Assembly (NCBI RefSeq): GCF_009914765.1
Contig: NZ_WYDS01000012.1
Coordinates: forward strand, 1 to 64,000
Length of the DNA stretch: 64,000 bases
Origin: Halodesulfovibrio sp. MK-HDV
GTDB lineage: Bacteria; Desulfobacterota; Desulfovibrionia; Desulfovibrionales; Desulfovibrionaceae
Reading direction: 5' to 3'
In this document: one piece after another, positions 18,062-27,475 of the stretch
Position numbering within the stretch: position 1 is the first letter of the stretch
Layout of the letters: each line of letters opens with the position of its first letter
Position numbers and translations under genes: made by a program
The notes under the pieces: model-generated
Told to the model about the DNA's origin: nothing
Database searches by the model: none
What the model saw: only the letters and a program-made list of their open reading frames with translations

Positions 18062-18790
18062 ATGGCGATGATTGAAATCAAAGATATCAACAAATGGTAT
18101 GGCGACTTTCACGTACTTAAAAACGTGAGCGAAAAAGTTGAACAAGGCGAAGTTCTTGTTATTTGTGGCCCTTCAGGCTCTGGTAAATCGACTTTTATTC
18201 GTTGTATCAACCGCCTTGAAGAAATCCAGAAAGGCGAAATTCTGCTTGAAGGACATTCCATTCATTCAGATGACGTTAATGTAAACGACTTACGTACAGA
18301 AGTGGGCATGGTTTTTCAGCAGTTCAACCTGTACCCGCACCTGAGTGTTCTTGAAAACGTAACACTTGCACCAATTAAAGTGCGCAACATGCCTAAAGGG
18401 CAGGCTGAAGAGCTTGCAATGAAATTACTTGAGCGTGTTGGCATTCATGATCAGGCCAGCAAATATCCTATCGAATTATCAGGTGGACAGCAGCAGCGCG
18501 TAGCTATTGCCCGTGCGCTTGCTATGAAACCTAAGGTAATGCTGTTTGACGAGCCTACATCTGCACTTGACCCTGAGATGATTAACGAAGTTCTCAACGC
18601 TATGAAAGATCTTGCGCGTGAAGGCATGACTATGCTTTGCGTAACTCACGAAATGGGCTTTGCCCGTGAAGTTGCTGATCGCGTAATCTTTATGGATGGC
18701 GGTGAGATTGTAGAAGAGGGTACGCCGGAGCATTTCTTCCGCAACCCGCAGCAAGAGCGAACAAAGGCTTTCTTGAAGGAAATCCTCTAG
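18062..18790 (+). CDS. Polar amino-acid ABC transporter, ATP-binding protein
   Basis: A 242-residue GlnQ/HisP-type ATPase that powers import of a polar amino acid. Walker A is G-P-S-G-S-G-K-S-T (~37-45), the Q-loop is F-Q-Q-F-N-L, the signature is L-S-G-G-Q-Q-Q-R, Walker B is V-M-L-F-D-E-P-T, and the switch histidine is in V-T-H-E-M. It is the first gene of a four-gene transporter operon (ATPase, binding protein, two permeases). ATPase-first order with a long leader is visible; the substrate cannot be named from sequence. Confidence 0.95.
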   Translation: MAMIEIKDINKWYGDFHVLKNVSEKVEQGEVLVICGPSGSGKSTFIRCINRLEEIQKGEILLEGHSIHSDDVNVNDLRTEVGMVFQQFNLYPHLSVLENVTLAPIKVRNMPKGQAEELAMKLLERVGIHDQASKYPIELSGGQQQRVAIARALAMKPKVMLFDEPTSALDPEMINEVLNAMKDLAREGMTMLCVTHEMGFAREVADRVIFMDGGEIVEEGTPEHFFRNPQQERTKAFLKEIL

Positions 18791-18848
18791 AATAATACGA
18801 GTTTGTTATCTGTTACAAACTCTGGACCAGCTAAATAGGAGTAAGTAT

Positions 18849-19661
18849 ATGAAACGTTTTGTGCTGATGGCATTGACTTTATGTCTCGTACTGGCCTGCA
18901 CTACTGCTTTTGCGGGTAAAATTGACGACATTAAAGCACGCGGTGCCTTAGTTTGTGGCGTTAAAGATTCAGTAGTTCCTTTCGGTTACGTTGACCAGGC
19001 ATCAAGCCAACTTGTTGGTTTTGATGTAGATATTTGTCGCGCAATCGCAAAAGATCTTGGCGTAGAACTGCAGCTTAAGACTGTTACTTCCTCCACACGT
19101 ATTCCGATGGTAATTAACGGTCAGATTGATATCGCCGCTGCTACCATGACACATAAGCATGCTCGTGATGAAGTTATTGACTTCTCCATCACATATTTCA
19201 TGGATGGTCAGAAACTGCTCGTTGCTAAAGATTCCGGCATCAAGTCTGCTGCTGATCTCGCAGGTAAAAAAATTGCGACTGTAAAAGGTTCTACTTCTGA
19301 GAAAAATATTAAAACTGCTCAGCCTAAAGCGCGCGTAATTTCTTTTGATGAATACCCGCAGGCATTCCTTGCTCTCAAGCAGGGCAAAGCAGTTGCAGTA
19401 ACTACTGACTCAACTATTCTTCTCGGCCTTAAAAACTCTGCTCCAGACCCAACTAAATGGGCAATCGTTGGCGATTACATTGCTGCAGAACCTTACGGTC
19501 TCGGCATTGCAGAAAACGATTCCGATTTCCGTGATCTTATCAACAAAACTTTGAACGACCTGTGGCGCTCTGGTGAATACCAGAAGATCTACAACAAATG
19601 GTTCGGCAAAGACTCCAACTACTACCTGCCTCTTACTTGGCAGATGGAATTGTGGCCGTAA
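18849..19661 (+). CDS. Polar amino-acid ABC transporter, periplasmic binding protein
   Basis: A 270-residue solute-binding protein of family 3. It has a signal peptide (K-R, a hydrophobic core, probable cleavage after A-F-A). A cysteine in L-V-L-A-C makes lipidation conceivable, but the -2 leucine fits the lipobox poorly. The mature part begins with I-D-D-I-K-A-R-G, followed by G-F-D-V-D-I-C-R-A-I-A and the G-K-K-I-A-T-V-K-G-S-T-S-E hinge typical of Glu/Asp/Gln binders. AGGAG lies before the ATG. A terminator-like hairpin directly after the gene would allow more binding protein than permease to be made. Confidence 0.94.
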   Translation: MKRFVLMALTLCLVLACTTAFAGKIDDIKARGALVCGVKDSVVPFGYVDQASSQLVGFDVDICRAIAKDLGVELQLKTVTSSTRIPMVINGQIDIAAATMTHKHARDEVIDFSITYFMDGQKLLVAKDSGIKSAADLAGKKIATVKGSTSEKNIKTAQPKARVISFDEYPQAFLALKQGKAVAVTTDSTILLGLKNSAPDPTKWAIVGDYIAAEPYGLGIAENDSDFRDLINKTLNDLWRSGEYQKIYNKWFGKDSNYYLPLTWQMELWP

Positions 19662-19677
19662 GCTCTAACTAACCGAT

Positions 19678-19712
19678 AAAGAGCGCAATGGTTTCATTGC
19701 GCTCTTTATTTT
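19678..19712 (+). terminator. Intra-operon terminator/attenuator hairpin
   Basis: A perfect 13-bp stem (AAAGAGCGCAATG and complement) with a four-base loop followed by ATTTTA. It sits between the binding-protein and first permease genes and probably lets only part of transcription through. Confidence 0.8.
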
Positions 19713-19729
19713 ACTGTTTCGAGGCTGTT

Positions 19730-20431
19730 TTGAATTATACGTTCGATTGGAATAAAGTCCTTACCGGAGAATATCTGGATTGGATTATTAGTGGGGTTGG
19801 CGTTACTCTGCAGATTTCTGTGGTGTCGCTTATTATTGCTCTACTGCTTGGTACTGCCATTGCTGTAATGCGTATGACAAAGGTTAAACCGCTTATTTGG
19901 TTTAGCGCTGCGTTTACTGAATTTTTCCGTAATACTCCTCTTCTTGTACAAATATTTTTTTGGTACTTCGGCGCGGATAGTTTTCTTCCGCGTTTTGTTC
20001 TGGATTGGCTCTATCAGCAGGACTTTGAGTTCTGTGCTGGTGTTATTGCATTATCTGTTTATTCCGCGGCATTTATTGCTGAAGAAATTCGCGCCGGTGT
20101 AAACTCTATTCCTAAAAACCAGCTTGAAGCATCCCGCGCATGTGGTCTCACGTTTGTGCAGGCTATGCGGTATGTTATTTTACCTCAGGCATTCAGAATT
20201 ATTGTGCCGCCTATGATTTCACAGGCACTTAACCTAGTTAAAAACTCTTCCCTTTGTATGACTATCGGTGTTGCAGAGTTGACTTACATGGCACGACAGA
20301 TTGAATCGTATACCTTCCGTGGTTTCGAAGCATTTACTGTCAGTACCCTTATTTATCTTTGCATTTCGCTGATAGTTTCTTTCTCCATTAACTTTTACAA
20401 CAAACGCTTCTTGCGTGCTGTTAGCTACTAG
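19730..20431 (+). CDS. Polar amino-acid ABC transporter, permease 1
   Basis: A 233-residue HisM/GlnP-type inner-membrane permease. I choose the TTG at 19730 with GAGG five bases upstream: the more distal ATG at 19688 lies inside the terminator hairpin and would add a non-family extension. About five hydrophobic helices are present. F-F-R-N-T-P-L-L-V-Q follows the second, and the coupling (EAA) loop reads E-A-S-R-A-C-G-L-T, with A-M-R-Y-V-I-L-P-Q-A after it. It is followed closely by the second permease, with which it forms the pore. Confidence 0.92.
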   Translation: MNYTFDWNKVLTGEYLDWIISGVGVTLQISVVSLIIALLLGTAIAVMRMTKVKPLIWFSAAFTEFFRNTPLLVQIFFWYFGADSFLPRFVLDWLYQQDFEFCAGVIALSVYSAAFIAEEIRAGVNSIPKNQLEASRACGLTFVQAMRYVILPQAFRIIVPPMISQALNLVKNSSLCMTIGVAELTYMARQIESYTFRGFEAFTVSTLIYLCISLIVSFSINFYNKRFLRAVSY

Positions 20432-20442
20432 GAGAACGAATT

Positions 20443-21135
20443 ATGCAATGGGATATTGTAATAGATAACTTTCCGTACCTTCTTTGGGGTGCGTATCCTA
20501 ATGGCCCGCTTGGCGGTATGGCACTGAGTATTCTGCTTTCTATCGGCGGCATCTTCGGTGCATTCTGGATCGGCCTTGCTGCTGGTTTGATGCGTCTTTC
20601 CAAGCGTTGGTATGTTAAGCTGCTTTCTGTCATTTATATTGAAGTGATTCGTGGCGTACCTCTGTTGATGCTTATTTTCTGGTTTTATTTTCTCGCACCA
20701 ATTGTGCTCGGGAAAACACTTCCGGAAGCTGAATCTGCTCTAGTTGCATTTACTGTTTTTACAGGTGCATATATTGCTGAGATTGTACGTGCTGGTGTTA
20801 TTGCGCTGCCAAAAGGGCAGATGGAAGCATCACGTGCGGGTGGTCTCACTCATTTGCAGGCTATGCGCTACGTTATTTTGCCACAGGCGCTTCGCAATAT
20901 GATTCCGTCTTTTGTTAACCAGTTTGTATCGTTGACAAAAGATACTTCGTTGGCATACGTTATTGGGGTTGTCGAACTCACTCGTGCCGCAGTACAGATT
21001 AACAACCGTACTCTTTCTGCTCCCATGGAGATCTATCTCACCATCCTTGTCATGTACTTCGTGATTTGTTACGTCCTTACTGCCTTGAGTCGAAAACTCG
21101 AAAAGAAAATGGCTCGATATCAGGCAAGAGGATAA
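20443..21135 (+). CDS. Polar amino-acid ABC transporter, permease 2
   Basis: A 230-residue permease homologous to its upstream partner. The hydrophobic helices, I-R-G-V-P-L-L-M-L-I segment and EAA loop (E-A-S-R-A-G-G-L-T-H-L-Q-A-M-R) are clear. AGGAGA lies eight bases before the ATG. It starts 11 bases after permease 1 and ends 7 bases before prmA, so transcription and probably translation run on into prmA. Confidence 0.94.
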   Translation: MQWDIVIDNFPYLLWGAYPNGPLGGMALSILLSIGGIFGAFWIGLAAGLMRLSKRWYVKLLSVIYIEVIRGVPLLMLIFWFYFLAPIVLGKTLPEAESALVAFTVFTGAYIAEIVRAGVIALPKGQMEASRAGGLTHLQAMRYVILPQALRNMIPSFVNQFVSLTKDTSLAYVIGVVELTRAAVQINNRTLSAPMEIYLTILVMYFVICYVLTALSRKLEKKMARYQARG

Positions 21136-21142
21136 TTAATTT

Positions 21143-21994
21143 ATGGCAGACCTTGTCAGACTAGAAATACGTGTACCTGAGCATACGCAGGATATGGCAA
21201 CTCTTGTCATGGTTCAGCAGCTCAATTATGGCTGGGAGGAAGAAAATCTTCCTACTGGCGACATTCTCTACCGTGTTCACATTGAGAATCCGGTATTCTG
21301 TGAAGAATTCTTAACTGCGCTTTACAGTAAAGTACCGGAAGCTGATGTTACACGTGCAGATGTGCCTAATCAGGATTGGATGGAGGCATGGCGCGACTTC
21401 TTTACACCAGTGAAAATTGGTGAACACTTCAAGGTTATTGCGCCTTGGATGTGTAAAACGGAGCCGCTTGAAGGCCGTACCCCTATTGTGATTGAGCCTA
21501 AAACAGCATTCGGTACAGGGCATCACCCAACCACCGCGTTGTGTCTTGCATCTGTTTCCAAGCTTGCGTCTGAAGGACGTATCCACGAGGGGCAAAAGTT
21601 CCTTGATCTTGGAACAGGTTCCGGCATTCTCGGTATTGGTTGTGTTAAGCTTGGACTCTCTGGTGTAGGTGTTGATATTGACATGCTCGCCATTGAGAAC
21701 ACAGAAGAAAACAAAGTGCTCAACGCCGTTTCTTCTGACTCTTTCGAAGTCTACCAAGGTTCAGCTGACGCTGTATGCGGTGACTTTGATGTTGTGCTTG
21801 CAAATATTCTGGCACGTCCATTAATGGAAATGGCAGTGGAAATCTTTAAGCTTGTTAAACCGGGCGGCTGCCTTGTTCTTTCAGGCTTGCTTGAAATTCA
21901 GGCAAATCAGGTGGAAGCTGTCTACAGAGAATTAGGACTTCCAGAAGCACGTCGCATCGTCGAAGGCGAATGGGCTGCACTTATTTGGGAATAG
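21143..21994 (+). CDS. prmA: Ribosomal protein L11 methyltransferase
   Basis: A 283-residue SAM-dependent methyltransferase that methylates ribosomal protein L11. The small N-terminal L11-recognition domain (residues ~1-90) is followed by P-K-T-A-F-G-T-G-H-H-P-T-T, the PrmA hallmark, and the SAM motif L-D-L-G-T-G-S-G-I-L-G-I-G; the later V-L-A-N-I-L segment is motif IV. Position seven bases after a transporter permease suggests transcriptional coupling without an obvious functional link. An ordinary housekeeping copy. Confidence 0.96.
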   Translation: MADLVRLEIRVPEHTQDMATLVMVQQLNYGWEEENLPTGDILYRVHIENPVFCEEFLTALYSKVPEADVTRADVPNQDWMEAWRDFFTPVKIGEHFKVIAPWMCKTEPLEGRTPIVIEPKTAFGTGHHPTTALCLASVSKLASEGRIHEGQKFLDLGTGSGILGIGCVKLGLSGVGVDIDMLAIENTEENKVLNAVSSDSFEVYQGSADAVCGDFDVVLANILARPLMEMAVEIFKLVKPGGCLVLSGLLEIQANQVEAVYRELGLPEARRIVEGEWAALIWE

Positions 21995-22165
21995 TTTCAG
22001 AGTACGAACATTCAATGCTCTTGGCGTTGTAGAGTCAGCATTATTGCTAGATGCGTTATCACTAAGCAACTGTAAGCTACTCAGGGTTTACCGTTCGGTT
22101 GTCTGAAAAGACTTGGAAGGTAAAAACTTGTTCTTCAAAATCCGTATTCTGTGAAATATACTGAC

Positions 22166-22202
22166 AAAAAAAGCCTCGTTGCAATGCAACGAGGCTTTTT
22201 TT
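22166..22202. terminator. Bidirectional terminator between prmA and dsbD
   Basis: A-run, stem AGCCTCGTTGCA with its complement, T-run. It lies between convergent genes. The 150 bases between prmA and this hairpin contain no other feature. Confidence 0.92.
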
Positions 22203-22223
22203 ACGTCTATTGATTGGCGTGTG

Positions 22224-24188
22224 CTATTCTTTAAAAGCTTTCTTTAACGCATCTTCCATTTGTCCTGTGGTGAAGATGTCACGCAGGATAACTGGCGAGT
22301 GAGCGGCGTCGCCTCTAGGGAAAATGGCAACTACTGGAATGGAGCTGGAGCCTAGGGATTCAAGGAATTTTTGTTTTTCTTCATCTTCACTTGTGAGATC
22401 AACCTTGATGAAAACAACATTGAATTCTTTTTCCCAACGGGCTCTGTTTTCCGGTGTAAGTACTGTACGTTCCAGAACTTTGCAGTTCGGGCACCAGTCA
22501 GCGGTAAAGTCTAGAACCATTCGCTTTTGTTGTAATTCTGAAAAGAAGCTTTCCGGTGTAAATTCCTGCCATTCTTTTGCCTGTGGTGTTGCTTTAAAAA
22601 CAGTAAAGATTGTAAATGCAACAACGAGTGCGCAGGCTACCCGGACAAATATATTTCGTCGTTTTGTGAATCGTAATCCTGAGAAACGTCCCCATACCCA
22701 CGCTGCTAAAGCGGTTATCCACAGCACAACGAGCATGCTTGGCAGAATGCTTTCTGGGAGCACGTAAAGCAGGTATACAACGGTACCCATAAGGAAGAAC
22801 CCAACAATCTGGGAAAGCGCCCCTGTCCATGCTCCAGGGCGCGGGAAACGGGTTACTAGCTCAGGGACGACAGCCATCGCAAGGTACGGCAGAGCCATTC
22901 CTATTCCAATGGAAAGGAATATGAAAATGAGTACGCCCACTGGCTGTAAAAATGCCCATCCTAAAACGCCGCCCAGGAATGGTCCACTACACGGTGTTGC
23001 GAGTACTGTCGCAAGTAGGCCCGTAGAAAATGCACTCCATTTATCATGACCGTTCTCGGTGCCGCGACCTGTAAGGTTGAACATCGGCAGTGGAAAGATT
23101 TCAAAAATTGAGAGAGCGAGAACGAAGATAATAAGAGCCAGTCCAATGAGTAACCATTGGTTTTGGAATAGTTGTCCCCAAGCAAGCTCAAAACTGGTGA
23201 GCACGATGGTGAGCAACGAGAACCATGTAATAATACCCAGCGCAAAGAAGAGGTTATGTTCTCTGAACATATGTTTGCGTTGAGCTTCGTCTTTAATTTG
23301 TGCGGCTGCAACAAGTGAAGAAAGTTTTAGGCTGATAACAGGCAGTACGCATGGCATGAAGTTAAGAATAAACCCTGCGAGTAGTCCGAATAGAATAGCC
23401 TTACTTAATGTTGAAACTTCCAACGCCTGTAAGAAATAGCGCGGAGTAAAGTCATATTCGTGAGTTTTTGATACGTTGTCTTTTGGAACGAAAGAAACAG
23501 CAGACTCAGTAGATGTTAACCCTGAAGAAGCTATCTTGCTGCTGAATACTGGTGTGAGCCCAGCGGTTGTAAGGCCGGAATTCGTAGGAAGCTGTACTCC
23601 AAGTTTTTGAGCAAGCTTCTTGTTGTCGTCTTTTGATGAGTATTTGAGATGCGTGGTCGCATCGGGCGCAATCGGTGTGATCGTAGAATATTTATTCCAC
23701 CATTTTTGCGATTCTGCTTTTGCGAGTGTAGCAGCCTTCCAGCTTACTGGAATCGTTTTATTAACCGGCGTGCATCGTACCTCAGAGCAAAGCAGAACTG
23801 ATATGATGAGATCTGCCGTTGTTACGGATGCGTCAGGAATAGTGATAAAAATATCTTCTGCACCTTCATAGAGGTACGTAGTCTTATCTACTAATATAGG
23901 GTCCGGTAGTTCGATTCCGGCAGGGTAGCTTATGGTGGTGCCGGTGATCGAAGGAGAAACAGAAATAGACGTCGGTTTGCCAGTTTCTCCTTTTTCACGT
24001 GAGTAGAAGTGGTATTCAGAATTCGGTGTGATACGAAGCTTAATGATAGTGGCATCATTCTGACTTGCAGCAATGAATGGCTCAACAGAAAAAGTAACCG
24101 GAGTCGTAGCGGCAGCATTAAGAGTCAGCGATGCCATGAGGCAAATAAGTGTTATAGCTGATATAAAGAGAATTTTTGTCTGTTTCAT
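22224..24188 (-). CDS. dsbD: Thiol:disulfide interchange protein DsbD
   Basis: A 654-residue three-domain protein that carries electrons from cytosolic thioredoxin to periplasmic thiols. Residues 1-~27 are a signal peptide. The alpha domain (to ~170) has a cysteine pair in L-C-S-E-V-R-C. After a linker, the eight-helix beta domain (~260-535) has the two essential cysteines in F-M-P-C-V-L-P and T-P-C-S-G-P. The gamma thioredoxin domain has C-P-N-C at 566-569, where E. coli DsbD has C-V-A-C. No good ribosome site precedes the ATG. In an anaerobe it probably serves cytochrome c maturation and periplasmic disulfide repair. Confidence 0.95.
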   Translation of the reverse strand: MKQTKILFISAITLICLMASLTLNAAATTPVTFSVEPFIAASQNDATIIKLRITPNSEYHFYSREKGETGKPTSISVSPSITGTTISYPAGIELPDPILVDKTTYLYEGAEDIFITIPDASVTTADLIISVLLCSEVRCTPVNKTIPVSWKAATLAKAESQKWWNKYSTITPIAPDATTHLKYSSKDDNKKLAQKLGVQLPTNSGLTTAGLTPVFSSKIASSGLTSTESAVSFVPKDNVSKTHEYDFTPRYFLQALEVSTLSKAILFGLLAGFILNFMPCVLPVISLKLSSLVAAAQIKDEAQRKHMFREHNLFFALGIITWFSLLTIVLTSFELAWGQLFQNQWLLIGLALIIFVLALSIFEIFPLPMFNLTGRGTENGHDKWSAFSTGLLATVLATPCSGPFLGGVLGWAFLQPVGVLIFIFLSIGIGMALPYLAMAVVPELVTRFPRPGAWTGALSQIVGFFLMGTVVYLLYVLPESILPSMLVVLWITALAAWVWGRFSGLRFTKRRNIFVRVACALVVAFTIFTVFKATPQAKEWQEFTPESFFSELQQKRMVLDFTADWCPNCKVLERTVLTPENRARWEKEFNVVFIKVDLTSEDEEKQKFLESLGSSSIPVVAIFPRGDAAHSPVILRDIFTTGQMEDALKKAFKE

Positions 24189-24546
24189 AGTATAGTTATG
24201 ATGGATTTCAATGTTTTTTGCAAAAGTTATTGCTGATTATCAGGTCTCGTAAACTGGATTCCGTAAGGTGTGCAAACACATTGTCCAGCTACTGTTCCAC
24301 TAGAAACGAAGGGAGACGAGGGGCAGAATCTTTTTTATGTGCATGTAAGCTTGAGGTATAATATTCAGTAAGCTCTTTAGGCTTTGCGGTTGCTTTTGGA
24401 TGATGCACGAAAAAATAAATTTAATGATAGTCTCATTTATTGTAATCAAAAAGAGCTTGTTTTGACGCAAGTTCTTCTGTGTGATAGCAGTCCAATATTA
24501 TGAAAAAATTACAAAAGACCTACCAACATTAGCAACTAATATTTTT

Positions 24547-24575
24547 TTGATAGTCTATTATGCTATCACTATTAG
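24547..24575 (+). promoter_or_regulatory. Putative promoter with overlapping 6-bp inverted repeat
   Basis: TTGATA (24547-24552), a 17-base spacer and TATTAG (24570-24575) precede the methyltransferase ATG by about 33 bases. TGATAG/CTATCA (24548-24553 and 24563-24568) forms an inverted repeat inside the promoter, placed to act as an operator. The remainder of the 419-bp gap 24189-24607 shows nothing else. Confidence 0.45.
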
Positions 24576-24607
24576 TCACAGTGAAATAGTAATTATGAGT
24601 AGATCAC

Positions 24608-25483
24608 ATGAATTTATTCGAAACGCTGACTACAATAGCCCACCGCCCTGATGTATGGTCAAAATACACCGCAAGTCAACTCTGGGCAGATCCGTACATC
24701 GCAACACAGATGTTAAAGTTCCATCTGAACCCCGATGTTGACGCCGCTTCCCGCAATGAGCCGTTTATCAATGAATCTGTAGAATGGTTGATTTCCAGAT
24801 TTGCCCTTGCTAACCATTCAAAGGTTATTGATTTTGGTTGCGGCCCGGGGCTGTATACGTCTCGGCTTGCTCAGCAAGGTATTACTGTCACAGGGGTTGA
24901 TTTCTCTGCAAACTCTCTTAGCTATGCGAAGAACTGTGCAGAGGAAAATTCCTTGAATATTCAGTACGTAGAACAGAACTATTTAGAGTTTGAAACCGAG
25001 GACAAGTTTGATCTTGTCACGATGATAATGTGCGATTTTTGTGCGTTATCGCCGAGACAACGCGCTAAGCTTCTAAAAAAGTGGGAGCGCATATTAACTT
25101 GTGATGGTTCAATCGTTCTGGATGTTCATACTAATAAGGCGTTTGGTGGTCAGAATGAGACTGCTACCAAGGACTTTGGGAATCGTGAGGAAACCATGAC
25201 CGTTGAGCCTAATTTCATGAATGGCTTCTGGGCACCATGTGATTACTACGGTTTTCTGAACGTGTTCAAGTATCCTGAAGAAAAAGTGATTTTGGAAAAA
25301 TACACAATTGTATTGCCGGAAGAAGAGCGTGTTATTTATAATTGGCTTCAATATTTTACACTTGAAGCTCTTACTGAAGAAGTAGAGGCGCAGGGCCTGC
25401 GTATCGATTCAGTATATAATGATATACGTGGCGAACAGTACTCAGAAGTTGACGAAATGGCTGTTGTTCTTCGAAGGGCATAA
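24608..25483 (+). CDS. Class I SAM-dependent methyltransferase
   Basis: A 291-residue protein with a standard SAM-binding core: V-I-D-F-G-C-G-P-G (motif I, ~77-85), G-V-D-F-S acidic loop (~101), then M-I-M-C-D-F-C-A-L in the place of motif IV. The N-terminal ~65 residues form a helical cap (P-Y-I-A-T-Q-M-L-K-F-H-L-N-P-D). The C-terminal part after about residue 200 is family-specific. The substrate is unknown; nearest resemblance is to small-molecule methyltransferases. It stands alone between its own promoter and terminator. Confidence 0.85.
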   Translation: MNLFETLTTIAHRPDVWSKYTASQLWADPYIATQMLKFHLNPDVDAASRNEPFINESVEWLISRFALANHSKVIDFGCGPGLYTSRLAQQGITVTGVDFSANSLSYAKNCAEENSLNIQYVEQNYLEFETEDKFDLVTMIMCDFCALSPRQRAKLLKKWERILTCDGSIVLDVHTNKAFGGQNETATKDFGNREETMTVEPNFMNGFWAPCDYYGFLNVFKYPEEKVILEKYTIVLPEEERVIYNWLQYFTLEALTEEVEAQGLRIDSVYNDIRGEQYSEVDEMAVVLRRA

Positions 25484-25503
25484 TCGTATTTAAATAGAGT
25501 TTG

Positions 25504-25545
25504 AAAAAAAAGGCGGCTGCCGGTGCAGTCGCCTTTTTTATTTTT
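25504..25545 (+). terminator. Terminator after the methyltransferase gene
   Basis: A-run, GGCGGCTGC stem (one G-T pair) with a four-base loop and T-run; convergent with the M24 peptidase gene. Confidence 0.88.
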
Positions 25546-25569
25546 ACTCGAGTGAAATTGTAATCTGCA

Positions 25570-26817
25570 CTATTTTTCAATGCAAATCATGTCGTACTCA
25601 TCGCCTGTTAAGCAGACGCTTGCGTTATCTGTAACTTCAAAGGTGTTTTCAACGCCGACCATGCCAATACCCGGAATACCGATTTTTGGTTCCAGAGCAA
25701 TAACATTGCCTTTTTCAAGAGGTTCATCAAATCCGGTAGCAATGACTGGATGTTCATCAATACCAAGCCCGATGCCGTGCCCGAGGAATTTTACCTTGTT
25801 GCCACCCAAAGCCATAAAGCCGTCTTCGAATCCGGCTTTTTCCGCCATTTTTAATGATTTCTTATAAAGCTCAGAAGGAATATTCCCGGGGCGAAGTTCC
25901 GCCGCGATAGTATTCTGAATTTCAATGCAGATATTTTGAGCGTTGCGGACAACATCGGGAATACTTTTTTTAGAACCAGCCCAGTACAGCTGAGTTTTAT
26001 CGGTGTGGTATCCTTCAAGAGCAAATCCGATATCAACGGCCAGCGGTGAGTTTTTCCGCCAGACCTTTCCTGCGTATCCCATAAATGGAGTTGCCGGATG
26101 CTCGCCCATTAAGCCGAGAGGCCCATTGAAGTGGCTCGGGTAATTTCCTGATTCGCCTGCTGCAATGTGTCCGAGAAATACATCTTCGCCGAAGGTGTTC
26201 ATACGGAGCATTCCGCAATGGCCTTTGGCAAAGAAAATTTCCCACGATACATGAGCAATTTCACGTTCTGTCATGCCGATATGAAGCTGCTTGGGAAGAT
26301 CGTGATATATAGCCTGATGATGACGTGCTCCGCTAAGGCGGAGTTTTTTCAATTCCCATTCTGTTTTTACGGAACGACCGGCAGTAAGAATGCGGTCACA
26401 TGGGATGAAGGAAATATGTGGGAGTTTTTTACGAAGCAGGTCACCAACTTGCCATGTTACACCTGCAAAATCGACAGCTACATCAGCAGCCTCTGCAGGC
26501 AGAAGCGGGGTGCCCACATCACTTAATATTTTTTCAATATCACTGAATGAGCGGAAGGGGTGAATTTCTTCAATGGAACTTTCGATACGACATCGCTCAA
26601 CACCGTGGCGTGCCATGAGAACTGGTTTTCCTTCTTTCGGGAGCCAGAAAACTCCGTTCGCAAGGGTACCTGTGAGATGATACAGTTGGATGCGGGAGAA
26701 TATGAGCATGCCGGAGACCCCCGGCATAAAACGATCTAAGAGATCGCGGCAGCGTGCATGGCGTAGTGCAAGCTCTTCCGCAGGGATTTTTTCAATAGCC
26801 GGTAGAATCTTAGTCAT
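25570..26817 (-). CDS. M24 family metallopeptidase (Xaa-Pro aminopeptidase-like)
   Basis: A 415-residue cytosolic protein with an N-terminal creatinase-like domain (1-~165) and a C-terminal pita-bread peptidase domain. The five metal ligands expected for M24 can be placed: Asp in V-D-I-G-F, Asp in H-T-D-K-T, His in F-L-G-H-G-I-G-L, Glu in A-L-E-P-K and Glu in G-V-E-N-T-F. It is expected to remove the N-terminal residue from Xaa-Pro peptides. The family is broad and substrate specificity is not certain. The start has AGGAGC upstream and the gene stands alone. Confidence 0.88.
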   Translation of the reverse strand: MTKILPAIEKIPAEELALRHARCRDLLDRFMPGVSGMLIFSRIQLYHLTGTLANGVFWLPKEGKPVLMARHGVERCRIESSIEEIHPFRSFSDIEKILSDVGTPLLPAEAADVAVDFAGVTWQVGDLLRKKLPHISFIPCDRILTAGRSVKTEWELKKLRLSGARHHQAIYHDLPKQLHIGMTEREIAHVSWEIFFAKGHCGMLRMNTFGEDVFLGHIAAGESGNYPSHFNGPLGLMGEHPATPFMGYAGKVWRKNSPLAVDIGFALEGYHTDKTQLYWAGSKKSIPDVVRNAQNICIEIQNTIAAELRPGNIPSELYKKSLKMAEKAGFEDGFMALGGNKVKFLGHGIGLGIDEHPVIATGFDEPLEKGNVIALEPKIGIPGIGMVGVENTFEVTDNASVCLTGDEYDMICIEK

Positions 26818-27055
26818 AAGTGCTCCTTGGATGTGCCAGTTGGTTATATGTCAATCTGAATCTGTGAGCAATGAGGTTATGAACTGCTGGTGTTCGCAGC
26901 GAATACAGTATACTGAATCTGTGGTTTCGTAATTGGCTTGAGGGTGTCACTGTATGCATGATGCCGCGTAGCGCGCGTCATAGGCGGTGGGATTTTGCTG
27001 ACTACGTACCGGAGGCAGATCATGTTTGCCTTGCAACATTTTCTGAGAGGACATT

Positions 27056-27475
27056 ATGATTTTTGATGAATCCATGCGCGAAGCTCTTGCCGAGGCAAAA
27101 GTCATCGCGATCATCGGTGCTAAAGATAAGCCGGGGCAGCCTGTGAATATGGTTGGCACGTATCTTATCGATCAGGGATACACAGTTATTCCTGTGCATC
27201 CTATCCGGAAAAATGTCTGGGATTTGCCTACGTACAAATCCATTGAAGACATTCCTGTGCCTGTTGATATCGTAAACGTTTTTCGCGCATCGCAGTATTG
27301 TACTGATCATGCCGATGAAGTGCTTGCGCTGGGGCATAAGCCGAAGATGTTTTGGATGCAGTCCGGTATCAGAAGTCAGGAAGCCGGGGAAAAACTTGCT
27401 GCCAATGAGATTGCTGTTGTTGAAGATAAATGCATTATGGTTGAACACAGCAGACTCGGTTTGGAGAATAAATAG
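27056..27475 (+). CDS. CoA-binding domain protein (YccU-like)
   Basis: A 139-residue single-domain Rossmann protein of the CoA-binding family related to the alpha subunit of succinyl-CoA synthetase. It has V-I-A-I-I-G-A-K-D-K-P-G-Q-P near residue 16, Y-T-V-I-P-V-H-P (~45) and K-M-F-W-M-Q-S-G-I (~102). AGAGGACATT precedes the ATG. The gene ends immediately before the next start, so the two form a translationally linked pair. The cellular role of these small CoA-binding proteins is not established. Confidence 0.88.
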   Translation: MIFDESMREALAEAKVIAIIGAKDKPGQPVNMVGTYLIDQGYTVIPVHPIRKNVWDLPTYKSIEDIPVPVDIVNVFRASQYCTDHADEVLALGHKPKMFWMQSGIRSQEAGEKLAANEIAVVEDKCIMVEHSRLGLENK

